This document shows, one piece after another, positions 33,621-42,099 of a stretch of DNA of 64,000 nt. This DNA is from Labilithrix sp. (GTDB taxonomy: Bacteria > Myxococcota_A > Polyangia > Polyangiales > Polyangiaceae), in the NCBI GenBank assembly GCA_019637225.1, contig JAHBWC010000013.1:1-64000 (forward strand), in the 5' to 3' direction. A model generated the notes under the pieces. The model worked only from the letters and a program-made list of their open reading frames with translations, ran no database searches and was not told where the DNA came from. The first letter of the stretch is position 1; each line of letters opens with the position of its first letter. A program made the position numbers and the translations under genes.

Positions 33621-33668
33621 GTGTCCCTCTCCGTGACGGCGCTCCCGAGAGGCGCCGGAGGAGACGCG

Positions 33669-34085
33669 ATGAATTCCGCTCGATGGTCGAACGTGATCCC
33701 GATGGTCGAAGTGCAGAGCGCCGCCAACACCGACGTCGGAGAGGCCTCCGCCCTCGTTTCCCCGCGGCCCGCCGCGTTCGACAGCGCGGAGGACGGCCCG
33801 GCGTCGGCTCCGACGATCCTGGTCGAGGTCGACGCGCACGCGCTCCCCACGGTGCTGCCCGCGCCGCCGAAGCTCCCGACCGCGCTCGGCGCATGGTGCG
33901 CGCCGCCGTCGGTGCGCCCGCAGATCCGCTCGCTCTCGCTCGTCAGCGACGCGACCCACGACTCGCGCCGCCCGACGGTCCGCGCGCCCGCTCACCGGAG
34001 CCGCAAGATCCTGCGGATCGTTCGACGCTCGAGCCCTCCGACGATTCCGCCGACGGGCAGCACGCCGATGCGCCGCGCCGCCTGA
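33669..34085 (+). CDS. Small hypothetical protein
   Basis: 138 residues from an ATG after a GGAGGAG site. Low-complexity, Pro/Ala/Ser/Arg-rich, with a moderately hydrophobic start (NSARWSNVIPMVEVQ) and a basic end (RKILRIVRRSSPP). No family recognised. It may be disordered. Divergent from the grx4-bolA operon and possibly expressed from the sigma54-like site upstream. Confidence 0.4.
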   Translation: MNSARWSNVIPMVEVQSAANTDVGEASALVSPRPAAFDSAEDGPASAPTILVEVDAHALPTVLPAPPKLPTALGAWCAPPSVRPQIRSLSLVSDATHDSRRPTVRAPAHRSRKILRIVRRSSPPTIPPTGSTPMRRAA

Positions 34086-34193
34086 TCCGTCGGCTTACGC
34101 CCGCGGGTGGATCGCGTCCGAATCTGCGTCGGCAGGAGGACGGGTCGCATCTCTCGACGGTGTGAGAGGAGAATTTCAGCGGCGGACGGTCGG

Positions 34194-34230
34194 CGGCCTG
34201 ACCACCGCGGGGCCCTGTCCGGTCAGGCCG
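34194..34230. terminator. 10-bp hairpin between two tandem genes
   Basis: CGGCCTGACC (34194-34203) and GGTCAGGCCG (34221-34230) form a perfect 10-bp stem with a 17-nt loop in the 243-bp gap before the triheme lipoprotein gene. It may terminate the upstream gene or lie in the leader of the downstream one. Confidence 0.45.
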
Positions 34231-34328
34231 ATGTAGGTTGCACGATATCCTTGGCGGTTCGGCTCAGGTCGAAGCAACATGGACTCGACGCTCGCGATCG
34301 CCCGATCGGGTAGGCGCGAGACGAAGCC

Positions 34329-35267
34329 ATGGAGTCGCCAGTGCGCCACGCCTTTCTCCTCTTGACGCTCCCCGCGCTCGCCGTCGCCGTCATCGCGGCT
34401 TGCAGTGACGAACCCTCTTCGGATTCGGAGGACGTCACGGGCGACGACGCCGGCTCCACGGTCATTCCGCCGGGCTCCGAGCCGTCGTCGGGGCCGTCCG
34501 GACCGGCAGGGTCCGGGCTCGCGACGGGGCTCCCGTGCGACGTGCAGGGCATCCTCGAGAACCGGTGCATCGCGTGCCACAGCACCGACGATCCGCCGCC
34601 GCTCCTCGACTACGACGATCTGAAGGCGCCTTCGAAGAAGGATCCGAAGAAGACGATCGCCGAGGTGGCGCTCGACGAGATGAGAGCGAAGACGATGCCG
34701 CCGACGCCGGCCGTCCCGCCCGAGGACGACGAGATCGCGAGCTTCGAGGAGTGGATCGAGGCCGGCGCGCCGAAGAACCCGATCGCGTGCACCGATCCGC
34801 CGCCCGACGGCGGCGCGAAGGACGGCGGCGGTGACGCCGGAGTGGACGCGGGCCCGAAGTGCACGAGCGGCACGTTCTGGACGCGGGGCAACGACGGCTC
34901 GCAGCTGATGAACCCCGGCGAGGCGTGCAACGCGTGCCATCAGCAGCAGGGCGGACCCAACCTGCGCATCGGCGGCACCGTCTATCCGACGCTGCGCGAG
35001 CCGGACGACTGCAACGGCTCGGCGCCCCCGCTCCGGGTCGTCGTCACGGACTCGCGCAACCGCGTCTACAACATGCAGGTCAACGCGGCGGGCAACTTCC
35101 TCACGCGCAACGGCGATCGCCCGCGTCCGCCGCTCAGGGCCGTCGTGACGAACGGGCAGCAGACGCGCGCGATGGTCGGCACCGTGACGTCGGGCGACTG
35201 CAACTCCTGCCACACCGTGAACGGAACGAACGGCGCGCCCGGTCGCATCATGGCGCCCGGCCCGTGA
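34329..35267 (+). CDS. Triheme c-type cytochrome-like lipoprotein
   Basis: 312 residues. A lipobox (VIAACS) at residue 25 gives a lipid anchor. Three CxxCH sites lie at about 80-84 (CIACH), 200-204 (CNACH) and 291-295 (CNSCH), so up to three hemes c could be attached. The first is followed by a typical 'MPP' met-loop (AKTMPPTPAVPPEDDEI). The middle and end resemble a carboxypeptidase-like beta fold with a cytochrome core between. It probably shuttles electrons at the cell surface or in the periplasm. The DUF4833 gene follows after about 65 nt. Confidence 0.78.
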   Translation: MESPVRHAFLLLTLPALAVAVIAACSDEPSSDSEDVTGDDAGSTVIPPGSEPSSGPSGPAGSGLATGLPCDVQGILENRCIACHSTDDPPPLLDYDDLKAPSKKDPKKTIAEVALDEMRAKTMPPTPAVPPEDDEIASFEEWIEAGAPKNPIACTDPPPDGGAKDGGGDAGVDAGPKCTSGTFWTRGNDGSQLMNPGEACNACHQQQGGPNLRIGGTVYPTLREPDDCNGSAPPLRVVVTDSRNRVYNMQVNAAGNFLTRNGDRPRPPLRAVVTNGQQTRAMVGTVTSGDCNSCHTVNGTNGAPGRIMAPGP

Positions 35268-35332
35268 TCGCGTGGGCGCTCGCTCGAGGGCGCCCGCGAG
35301 CGGGGTACGTCGATTGCTTCGATCGGTGATTC

Positions 35333-35848
35333 ATGGCGTCGCATCGACTCTCTCGCCGGAGCGCGCTCGGCGGCGCCGCAGTCGCGCTCGTCTCGGGGAG
35401 CGCGGTCGCGGGGGCGATCTACCAGCCGCTCTTCCGGATCGAGCGGAGCAAGAACGCGAACGTGGTGCAGTATGACGCTGTCCTCGAGAGCCTCGACAAG
35501 CTCGTGCCGAGCGGGCCCGTCGCCGTCTACTGGATCCTCCTCGCCGAGGACGGTCGGCGCGAGGGGTTGAGCGCGCTCGACAGGCGCGCGTACGGGTTCA
35601 AGGTCGCCGCCGAGCCTGGGGGATCGTGGCTCGTCTACTTGAACGCCGCGAAGGACAGGTCCATCCGCGTCCTCCGGTGGCAGGGGCGCTGGGCTGCGCA
35701 GATCGTCATCGGCGGCAAGAGCGCGGTGCTCACGCGCATGTTCGTCGCGTCGGACGAGAGCGCGTTCATCCCGCGTGTCAAATGGGTCGATCTCTTCGGC
35801 GTCGACATGGTGACGGGCCAGCCCGTCACGGAGCGCCTGAAGGCGTGA
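35333..35848 (+). CDS. DUF4833 protein with possible Tat-like signal
   Basis: 171 residues. The N-terminus SHRLSRRSALGGAAVALVSG has an Arg pair before a hydrophobic core, like a Tat signal but without the full SRRxFLK. The rest is the DUF4833 fold: VYWILLAEDGRREGLSALDRRAYGF and VLRWQGRWAAQIVI. Function is unknown. It lies just downstream of the triheme lipoprotein gene and ends 7 nt from the convergent phosphatidyltransferase gene. Confidence 0.8.
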   Translation: MASHRLSRRSALGGAAVALVSGSAVAGAIYQPLFRIERSKNANVVQYDAVLESLDKLVPSGPVAVYWILLAEDGRREGLSALDRRAYGFKVAAEPGGSWLVYLNAAKDRSIRVLRWQGRWAAQIVIGGKSAVLTRMFVASDESAFIPRVKWVDLFGVDMVTGQPVTERLKA

Positions 35849-35855
35849 GCCCTCG

Positions 35856-36473
35856 TCAGGACCGCGCCGCGGCGACGTCTCGATTCCAGTAGGACGCGGA
35901 GGCGAAGAGGCCGGCGAGCGCGGCGGCGCCGATGAAGAGCGCCCGCTGGCTGCTGCCGAGGATGACGGCGACGATGGCGGCGTACTGGAGCGTCGTCGCG
36001 ATCTTGCCGCCGACGTTCGCGGCCGGGACCTTCACGCGGCGGCGTCGGCGAGGATCGGCGGCGAGCCGGATCGCCAGCGCGAGCTCGCCGATGTCGCGCG
36101 TGGCGAGGAGCAGCGTCTCGATCACGGACATCGCGCCCGACGCGACGAGCGACGCGACGACCGTGAGGACGAAGACCTTGTCCGTGACGCCGTCGAGCAG
36201 CGCGCCCGTCTTCGTCTGCTGGTGAAAGCGCCGCGCGTACCAGCCGTCGAGGACGTCGGTCGCCCCGGCGAGGGCGAGCAGCCCGAGGCCCCAGCCAGGG
36301 CGTCCGAGCGTGAGCGGGAACAGCGCGGCCAGCGGGATCCGCGAGAGGCTGAGGAGGCCGGGGACGCGCACGAGGTCGCGCGCGGAGAGCGTGCTCCATC
36401 CGCGTCGCGACGGCCGCTCGACGTCTGCGCCGAGGCGGCGTCGATCGGCGGGAGCGTGCGCGGGTCTCAGCAT
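35856..36473 (-). CDS. CDP-alcohol phosphatidyltransferase family
   Basis: 205 residues from the ATG at 36473 (GGGAGCG upstream). An earlier start at 36554 would add an Arg-rich segment. The catalytic motif DG-x2-AR-x8-G-x3-D-x3-D is complete in DVLDGWYARRFHQQTKTGALLDG and the following VTDK (key residues D, D, G, A, R, G, D, D). Five or six hydrophobic helices follow. Such enzymes transfer a phosphatidyl group from CDP-diacylglycerol to an alcohol such as glycerol phosphate or serine; the acceptor is not predictable. It is a separate unit from the glycosyltransferase downstream on the same strand. Confidence 0.85.
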   Translation of the reverse strand: MLRPAHAPADRRRLGADVERPSRRGWSTLSARDLVRVPGLLSLSRIPLAALFPLTLGRPGWGLGLLALAGATDVLDGWYARRFHQQTKTGALLDGVTDKVFVLTVVASLVASGAMSVIETLLLATRDIGELALAIRLAADPRRRRRVKVPAANVGGKIATTLQYAAIVAVILGSSQRALFIGAAALAGLFASASYWNRDVAAARS

Positions 36474-36600
36474 GGGAGCGCTCCCGATGACGCAAGGCGC
36501 GTGCCTCGACGGCCCGCGACGAGGAGCCTCAGCCCACGCTGCGAGCTCGAGCACGGGACGAATGCGCGGGCGTGGTCCGCGAAGCGCGGCCGCGAGGAGC

Positions 36601-38598
36601 CTACGCGGCGCGGTCGATGCCCGGTGCGGGCGGCATGCGCGACGGCGGCGGCGGGTGAACCGACCGGAGCGGCGGCCGTCGCGAGGGCGTCCTCACGCTC
36701 GAGGTGAGGCTCGGCGTGACGGCGGCGAGGCGGAGCGCGACCGCGGCGGGGCGAGCGCTCGCCGGCACGAGCACCGGAACGGTCGCCGTGACCGTGACCC
36801 TGGGCGTGGCGGGAGCGGCCGGCGCGGGGCGCGTCTTCGGACCGAACGAGTCGAGGAACGCGCGGAGCGAGAGCCGCGGGAGGATGGCGCGGGGCTTCTT
36901 GCCGGAGGTCCATCCGTCGAAGCCGTTCGGGGTCCACTTCGTCTCGTGCCAGCCGAACCAGAACCATCCGAGCGGAACGTCGTTGTAGACGACGGCGCGG
37001 ATGGCGAGCGCGAACGCGCGGCGCAACCTGAAGCCGATCGCGACGCGCGAGAGGCGACTCTTGATGTCGGTCGTCTCGGGCGCGAAGCCGGTGTTGACGC
37101 CGGCCAGGAAGATGTCCTGGACGACGCCCCACAGCCCGGCGAGCTGGTTGAAGACGAAGTGGTAGGGCGCCGCCAGGACCAGACCGAGCAGCTTGTACCC
37201 GTGCTTCTTGAAGCCGCCGTCGAGGGCGATGCCGAACGCCGTCGACGCGAACCGCGTGAGCCAGAACACGGTGAGCGCGGTGCACGTGTGGACGACGTAG
37301 CCGTTGTAGAGCGCCAGCGGGAGCGCGATCAGCGACATCATCTCGATCGCGTTGAAGTAGAGGACGACGAACGTGGAGATGACCGCCGGCGAGCCCAGCG
37401 TCCAGTGAAAGTGCATCGCGGGGCGCCAGCGCTGCGACTGACGCACGCGCGACGAGTTCCACCGGACGCGCTGCTTGAACAGCGACTTGATCGTCGTCGG
37501 GGTCTTGGTCTCGACGACGGCCCTGGGCTCGTACTGGAGAGCGCGCAAGAACCAGCCGCGAACGAAGTAGTAGAACGCGTGCGCCGGAGTGCGGGGCAGC
37601 TCGAGCGTCAGCTCGCCGCCCTCCCAGCGCGCGCAGTACGCGAGCCACGTGACCCACGTGTCGTCGCCGGGACCGGTCATCGCCTCGGGGAGATGCTCCT
37701 TCGCGTTCGCGAACGACGGGGGCTTCGCGCCCAGCCACCACCGGAAGAGGTGGGACGGCCTGAGCGTTTGCATGAACGCGGCCCAGCGCGGCCCCTGGTG
37801 GTGGAGCGCCGACCACGTGCAGTAGAGCGCGCCGGACGCGCCCGGCACGAGGTGGAACTTGAGGTTGTGCTTGCCGAGCATCGCGACGACGAACTCGGCG
37901 GCGACGTGGATGGAGAGCATGCCGCGCACGGTGAAGAGCTCGCGCCAGCCCTTCCAGTACGCCGAGCGCGCGATCGCCACGTTGGACGCCACGATGTTGG
38001 GGTACTGCCGCGACCACGGGAAGCGCTTCGTGAGGCGGTCGGCGAGCAGCACGAGCGCGTTGTCGCCGAGCGTGCTGTCGGCATCCATGTTGAAAAAGAG
38101 CGGCGGGAACCGGGGCAAGAGGCCCTCGGCGACCTTCTGCTCGAGGAAGATGACGCCCTGGTTGACGGCGACTGCCTTGCCGGTGCGCTGCTTCGTGTAC
38201 GTGGCGAAGACACGCACCCGCGGCGGAAACGCGGTCGACGCCACCCACTGCTCGAGCGCGGCGAAGAGCGCCGGCTTCGCGAGCCCGTCGTCGATCGACG
38301 CGACGATCGTGAGGTCGCCGGGGTAGCCGTTGTTCGCCGCGCTGGTGATGGCCTTCTGGAGGCCGTCGAGCTCGTCGGCGGTCCGGAGCATCGTCGGCAC
38401 CACGAGCACCGCCGCCGGCCTCTCTCTCCGAGCGATCGGCGGGGAGGTCACGCCGTAGCGAACGAGCCGGACGAGGCTCTGCACGAGGACGAAGACGTAG
38501 TGGACTCGGTAGAGCGAAAACGCGAGGAGGAACGGAAGCGCCGACGGTGCGATGTCGACGAGAAAGCGCGTGCGGAGGTGCCAGATGAGCTCTTGCAT
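36601..38598 (-). CDS. GT2 polysaccharide synthase (cellulose/alginate-synthase-like)
   Basis: 665 residues from the ATG at 38598. The N-terminal helices lead into a GT-A domain with SIDDG, the metal motif NMDADST, a GDDTW that replaces the usual TED, and KQRVRW (QxxRW) for the acceptor site, as in processive synthases such as BcsA and Alg8. About six membrane helices (residues 345-530) form the channel. The C-terminus is a Pro/Arg-rich tail with no PilZ domain. It probably polymerises and exports a surface polysaccharide together with the periplasmic gene upstream on the same strand, 53 nt away. Confidence 0.9.
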   Translation of the reverse strand: MQELIWHLRTRFLVDIAPSALPFLLAFSLYRVHYVFVLVQSLVRLVRYGVTSPPIARRERPAAVLVVPTMLRTADELDGLQKAITSAANNGYPGDLTIVASIDDGLAKPALFAALEQWVASTAFPPRVRVFATYTKQRTGKAVAVNQGVIFLEQKVAEGLLPRFPPLFFNMDADSTLGDNALVLLADRLTKRFPWSRQYPNIVASNVAIARSAYWKGWRELFTVRGMLSIHVAAEFVVAMLGKHNLKFHLVPGASGALYCTWSALHHQGPRWAAFMQTLRPSHLFRWWLGAKPPSFANAKEHLPEAMTGPGDDTWVTWLAYCARWEGGELTLELPRTPAHAFYYFVRGWFLRALQYEPRAVVETKTPTTIKSLFKQRVRWNSSRVRQSQRWRPAMHFHWTLGSPAVISTFVVLYFNAIEMMSLIALPLALYNGYVVHTCTALTVFWLTRFASTAFGIALDGGFKKHGYKLLGLVLAAPYHFVFNQLAGLWGVVQDIFLAGVNTGFAPETTDIKSRLSRVAIGFRLRRAFALAIRAVVYNDVPLGWFWFGWHETKWTPNGFDGWTSGKKPRAILPRLSLRAFLDSFGPKTRPAPAAPATPRVTVTATVPVLVPASARPAAVALRLAAVTPSLTSSVRTPSRRPPLRSVHPPPPSRMPPAPGIDRAA

Positions 38599-38651
38599 GG
38601 AGGTCTCGATGGGGGCGGACGGAGGGTGCGGTCGCTCGGGCGATGCGGCGG

Positions 38652-39764
38652 TCAGCGTCCCTTGCGCGCGCGGAGGATCTTCTCCTTGGCCGCGCCGTGC
38701 TCGTCGAGATCGAGGATGATGTATTGCCCTCGCGCCTGCTGGGACCAGGGATCGTGCGCCACGACCTCGCCGGGCAGGACCTCGGCGACGCGCCCGACGT
38801 GCCGGCAGCGGAAGAGGACCCAGCGGCACGACACCAGGTCGGCGCCGACCTCGACGTCGTCGAGCTGAGTGTAGGGAACGAAGGCGATGTCCGTGTTCGC
38901 CTCGACGGCGCGATAGAGCGGACGCGCCTTCAGCTGCTTGAGCACGTCGTCGATGCGCCCGAGGCTCTCCACCGAGATCGCTCGCTGCGCGACGAGGGCG
39001 CGCTTCTCGGACTCGAGGCGAATGAGGTCCAGCGCGAGCCGCGCGTCGCGCTCCTGGGTCGTCATGAGCTCCGAGGGGAGGCCCTTGTCGCGGGGCGCAG
39101 CGCCGAGAGCGGCGCTCATCGCGAAGAGCTGCGCCTGCTGCGCCTGCGAGTCGGCCGTCTCTCGCGTGGTCTGCACCCGGTTCAGCAGGATCTGATCGAG
39201 CACCTGCTTCTCGCGCTCGAGCTCGTGGCGGGAGATGAGACCGGCATCCGAGTTGTGCTTCGCGTTCTGGGCGATGCCGTCCTGCCGGGCGAACATCGCG
39301 TTGAGAATGCGCTGTTGCTCCTCGAGCGCGCGAATGCGCTTCGCCGCGGCCGCCGACTGCGCCTTCGTCGTGTAGGCGGTCCAGCGGAGCGACTCCTGCG
39401 CGTTGTGCTCGATCTGGCGGAGGCGCACGATCGCTTGCTCGATGCCCTGCACGTCGGCGTCGATGCGCTCGATGTCGACCCGCATCTTCTCGCGCTGCAT
39501 CTGCTGCTCGTTCAGCTTGACGTTGCTCTGCAGCACCTGGTCGTTGTCGATCGACAGGCTGATCGGGACGACCCACGCGTCGGCGATCGCGAGGTGGATG
39601 CCGCGCGCGAACCAGAGCCCGCCGACGAGGAGCGCGAGCAGCGTGGAGAGGGCGAGGAAGCGCGGGGTCGCGCTGGGCGCGGCCTCTTCGCGGGGCGCGC
39701 GTTCGTCGTTCGCTGCACCGGTTGCCAGCTCGTCTGCGATGGGTGCCTGTACGTTCGAGCTCAC
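38652..39764 (-). CDS. Periplasmic HlyD-like adaptor of the polysaccharide synthase
   Basis: 370 residues. GTG start at 39764 with GGAGG upstream and a 4-nt overlap (GTGA) with the preceding gene. One membrane helix (about 34-54) precedes a long coiled coil (about 75-270, rich in Gln/Arg/Glu) and a C-terminal beta-barrel (RAVEANTDIAFVPYTQL through VGRVAEVLPGEVVAHDPWS). The layout resembles the periplasmic half of Alg44, but no PilZ domain is present. It should link the GT2 synthase to the outer-membrane partner encoded just upstream. Confidence 0.82.
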   Translation of the reverse strand: MSSNVQAPIADELATGAANDERAPREEAAPSATPRFLALSTLLALLVGGLWFARGIHLAIADAWVVPISLSIDNDQVLQSNVKLNEQQMQREKMRVDIERIDADVQGIEQAIVRLRQIEHNAQESLRWTAYTTKAQSAAAAKRIRALEEQQRILNAMFARQDGIAQNAKHNSDAGLISRHELEREKQVLDQILLNRVQTTRETADSQAQQAQLFAMSAALGAAPRDKGLPSELMTTQERDARLALDLIRLESEKRALVAQRAISVESLGRIDDVLKQLKARPLYRAVEANTDIAFVPYTQLDDVEVGADLVSCRWVLFRCRHVGRVAEVLPGEVVAHDPWSQQARGQYIILDLDEHGAAKEKILRARKGR

Positions 39765-40894
39765 TGCCGACCTCCGATGGCGCTCTGGCGCTCTGCAAGG
39801 GTGTTCAAGAACAGTCGCTCCGCCTCGAGGTCCACGACCTGAAGCGTGAGCATCGCCAAGAGGTGCGACTTGTTCGGAGCGTCCGTCGGCTCCAGGGTCG
39901 CGCGCTCGTCGGCGAGCCGCTGAAGCTGCTCGTCGATCGTCGTCACCTGACGACGGAGGACCTCGGCCTCCGCCCTGAGCTCGCGACGGAGCGCCTCGAC
40001 CTGCTGGCGCACCTCGTAGCGCGCGTTCTTCAGCTCGGAGGCGCGCGCCGCGGTCGCTCGCGATTCCGCCGACCGCTGAAAGAGGCCTCCCGTGTTGTAC
40101 GAGAGCTCGACGAAGCCGAAGTAGTCGACGTCGGGCCGCGCCGTCACACCGCCCGTGAGGTTGAACGACCACGGCGTGATCTTCCGAAGGTGCTCCGCGG
40201 CCTCCTCGTAGGAGCCGGAGCGCTTCTCGTGCTCGGCGACGATCTGCTCGATCGATTCGGTCGGCGCGACGGCGCCCCGCGCCCTCATCGCGACGAGGGT
40301 TCGCTCCGCATCGGCCGACCGCAGCGCGATGTGGAGCACGCGTGAACGCAGCTCGTTGAGCTCGATGATCGTGCCCGATCCGGCCGCGAGACGCTCCTCG
40401 GCGTGCTTCACCAGCGCCTGCTGCTCGCTCTCCTTCGAGCGCAGGTAGGCGAGCTTCTTGGAGATCGCGACGTCGAGCCCGACGACGTTCCGCTGCGACA
40501 GCATCTCCTGGAGCTTCGTCGTCGTCTCCTGACGCAGGCAGTCCTTCTTCGCCAGGTCCCGGACGCCGATGCCCTTGTAGATGTCGACGAAGCCGATGCT
40601 CATCGCGGCGCGGGGCTGGAGACGGCTCCCGACGTGGAGGCCCTTCGTGTCCGCGTAGCCGCTCGCCGGGAAGCGAATGACCTGGGCGTGGAGCGTCGGG
40701 GCAAAGAGCAGATCGGAGTCGGCCTCGGCGCGCGCGGTGACCTTGCGGCAGTAGTCGGAGTCCGTCTCCTCCGCGCGGGCCGTCGTCGACGCCAACGTCA
40801 TCGTTCCGATAACGGCAGCAAGGAGCGCCGCGTTGAGCGCGCGTGCCCTCGACGCTCGTCGAGACGCTGGGACCGGGAGCTTGGAAGCTGACAT
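39761..40894 (-). CDS. TolC-like outer-membrane/periplasmic coiled-coil protein
   Basis: 377 residues. A signal peptide (cleaved near TTARAEE) leads to long coiled-coil hairpins: TTKLQEMLSQRNVVGLDVAISKK, a beta-rich middle (FNLTGGVTARPDVDYFGFVELSYNTGG) and helical RQQVEALRRELRAEAEVLRRQV. This matches an OEP/TolC channel, although it is shorter than classic TolC (about 420-490). It lies first in an operon with the adaptor and the GT2 synthase, so it likely forms the export duct for their polysaccharide. Divergent from the glycosidase-like lipoprotein gene. Confidence 0.78.
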   Translation of the reverse strand: MSASKLPVPASRRASRARALNAALLAAVIGTMTLASTTARAEETDSDYCRKVTARAEADSDLLFAPTLHAQVIRFPASGYADTKGLHVGSRLQPRAAMSIGFVDIYKGIGVRDLAKKDCLRQETTTKLQEMLSQRNVVGLDVAISKKLAYLRSKESEQQALVKHAEERLAAGSGTIIELNELRSRVLHIALRSADAERTLVAMRARGAVAPTESIEQIVAEHEKRSGSYEEAAEHLRKITPWSFNLTGGVTARPDVDYFGFVELSYNTGGLFQRSAESRATAARASELKNARYEVRQQVEALRRELRAEAEVLRRQVTTIDEQLQRLADERATLEPTDAPNKSHLLAMLTLQVVDLEAERLFLNTLAERQSAIGGRQ

Positions 40895-41026
40895 GCGTGG
40901 CCCACCGCATTTCAGCTTTCATGCCTGTCACGTTCATGACGCTGGCGATGGGCGCTCGGGCGCCGCGATCGCGCGCGTACGGCTCGGGGACTGTCGTAAC
41001 GTGGAGAAGAGCCGTTCCACTGGGAG

Positions 41027-41956
41027 ATGCGAGTGTCGAGGCGCCATTCGATTGTCCTTCCCGTCACGGCGATGACGGCGGCCTTCCTCCTGGGGGGCTG
41101 TCATTGTGGGAGGCGACCCGACGGAGGGCTCGAGCGGAGGACGACGATCTCCCACATCGATCCGAGCGAGCCGGCTCCTGACGAGGCCGGGATCCCGCGC
41201 CAGGCGCGCGGCATGTGGGTCTGGTCGACGAAAGGCCGCTTGCAGGATCCCCACGGCACGAGCTCGCTCCTCGAGACCGTCCGAATGGCGGGGCTCACCG
41301 AGGTCTACCTGTCGGTGAACGAGAGCGTCCTCGCGGCCCCCGGTCTGCCCGCGCTCGTCGCGGCTCTGACGGCGCGCGGCGTGCGCGTCGAGGCGCTCTC
41401 GGGCAACGCGAGCTGGTACACGCCGGAGAAGCTCCCCGCGGTGCTCGGGTGGATCGACGCGGTCGCCGCCTTCAACGCCAAGCACCCCGCCAAGTTCGCG
41501 GGCGTTCACCTCGACATCGAGCCACACCAGCTCCCGGAGAACCGGAACGACCACGCGTTCCTCCCGGCCCTCGCGGCGACCCTCGGTGCCGCGCGGCAGC
41601 ACGCGGCCGCCGCCGGTCTCACGACGAGCGCGGATCTCCCGCGCTTTGCGCTCGACGAGCAGCATGGGCCGCTCTTCGCGGCGGCCGTGCAGCGGCCGTT
41701 CGTGATGCTCTACGAGCTCCGCGACACGTCACCCGAGGCGCTCGTGGCCCGGAGCAGGCAGGTCATCGAGAAGACCTACGCGGGCGCGAGCCCGGCGCTC
41801 GCCGGAAGGCTCGTCGTCGGCCTCCGCGTGGAGGACTATCCGTCGACGCTCGAGACGATGCTCGCGACGCTGGATCGAGCGCACGCGGCGACCGAGCCTC
41901 GCTTCGGTGGGTGGGCCATCCACGACGAGATGCGGTACCGAGCTGGCCGTCGCTGA
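41027..41956 (+). CDS. Glycoside-hydrolase-like TIM-barrel lipoprotein
   Basis: 309 residues. A lipobox in FLLGGCHCG gives lipid anchoring. The body is a TIM barrel: ARGMWVWSTKG, AGLTEVYLSVNES, GVRVEALSGN and VHLDIEPHQ, whose Asp/Glu resemble the GH18-type DxE acid/base, then FGGWAIHDEM. It could trim the polymer made by the divergent GT2 operon 132 bp away, a common pairing in exopolysaccharide loci. The substrate is not known. It ends at two strong hairpins. Confidence 0.78.
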   Translation: MRVSRRHSIVLPVTAMTAAFLLGGCHCGRRPDGGLERRTTISHIDPSEPAPDEAGIPRQARGMWVWSTKGRLQDPHGTSSLLETVRMAGLTEVYLSVNESVLAAPGLPALVAALTARGVRVEALSGNASWYTPEKLPAVLGWIDAVAAFNAKHPAKFAGVHLDIEPHQLPENRNDHAFLPALAATLGAARQHAAAAGLTTSADLPRFALDEQHGPLFAAAVQRPFVMLYELRDTSPEALVARSRQVIEKTYAGASPALAGRLVVGLRVEDYPSTLETMLATLDRAHAATEPRFGGWAIHDEMRYRAGRR

Positions 41957-41987
41957 CGCCAAGTCCTCGAACGCCTCGATCGCGAAA

Positions 41988-42025
41988 GGGCTGGAGCACG
42001 GCCGATATCGGTCATGCTCCAGCCC
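41988..42025. terminator. Terminator hairpin (first of a pair)
   Basis: Perfect 11-bp stem (GGGCTGGAGCA at 41988-41998, TGCTCCAGCCC at 42015-42025) preceded by GAAA. It lies between two convergent genes. Confidence 0.65.
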
Positions 42026-42047
42026 GTCGCGTGTCAGCCGCTCGGAG

Positions 42048-42078
42048 CTCTCGCCGGGGTGTCGACCCCCGGCGAGAG
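42048..42078. terminator. Terminator hairpin (second of a pair)
   Basis: Perfect 12-bp stem (42048-42059 with 42067-42078) with a 7-nt loop, 22 bp after the first hairpin and 22 bp before the end of the convergent gene. It probably serves the leftward gene. Confidence 0.65.
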
Positions 42079-42099
42079 GCTCTACGTGACGACGGCGAC

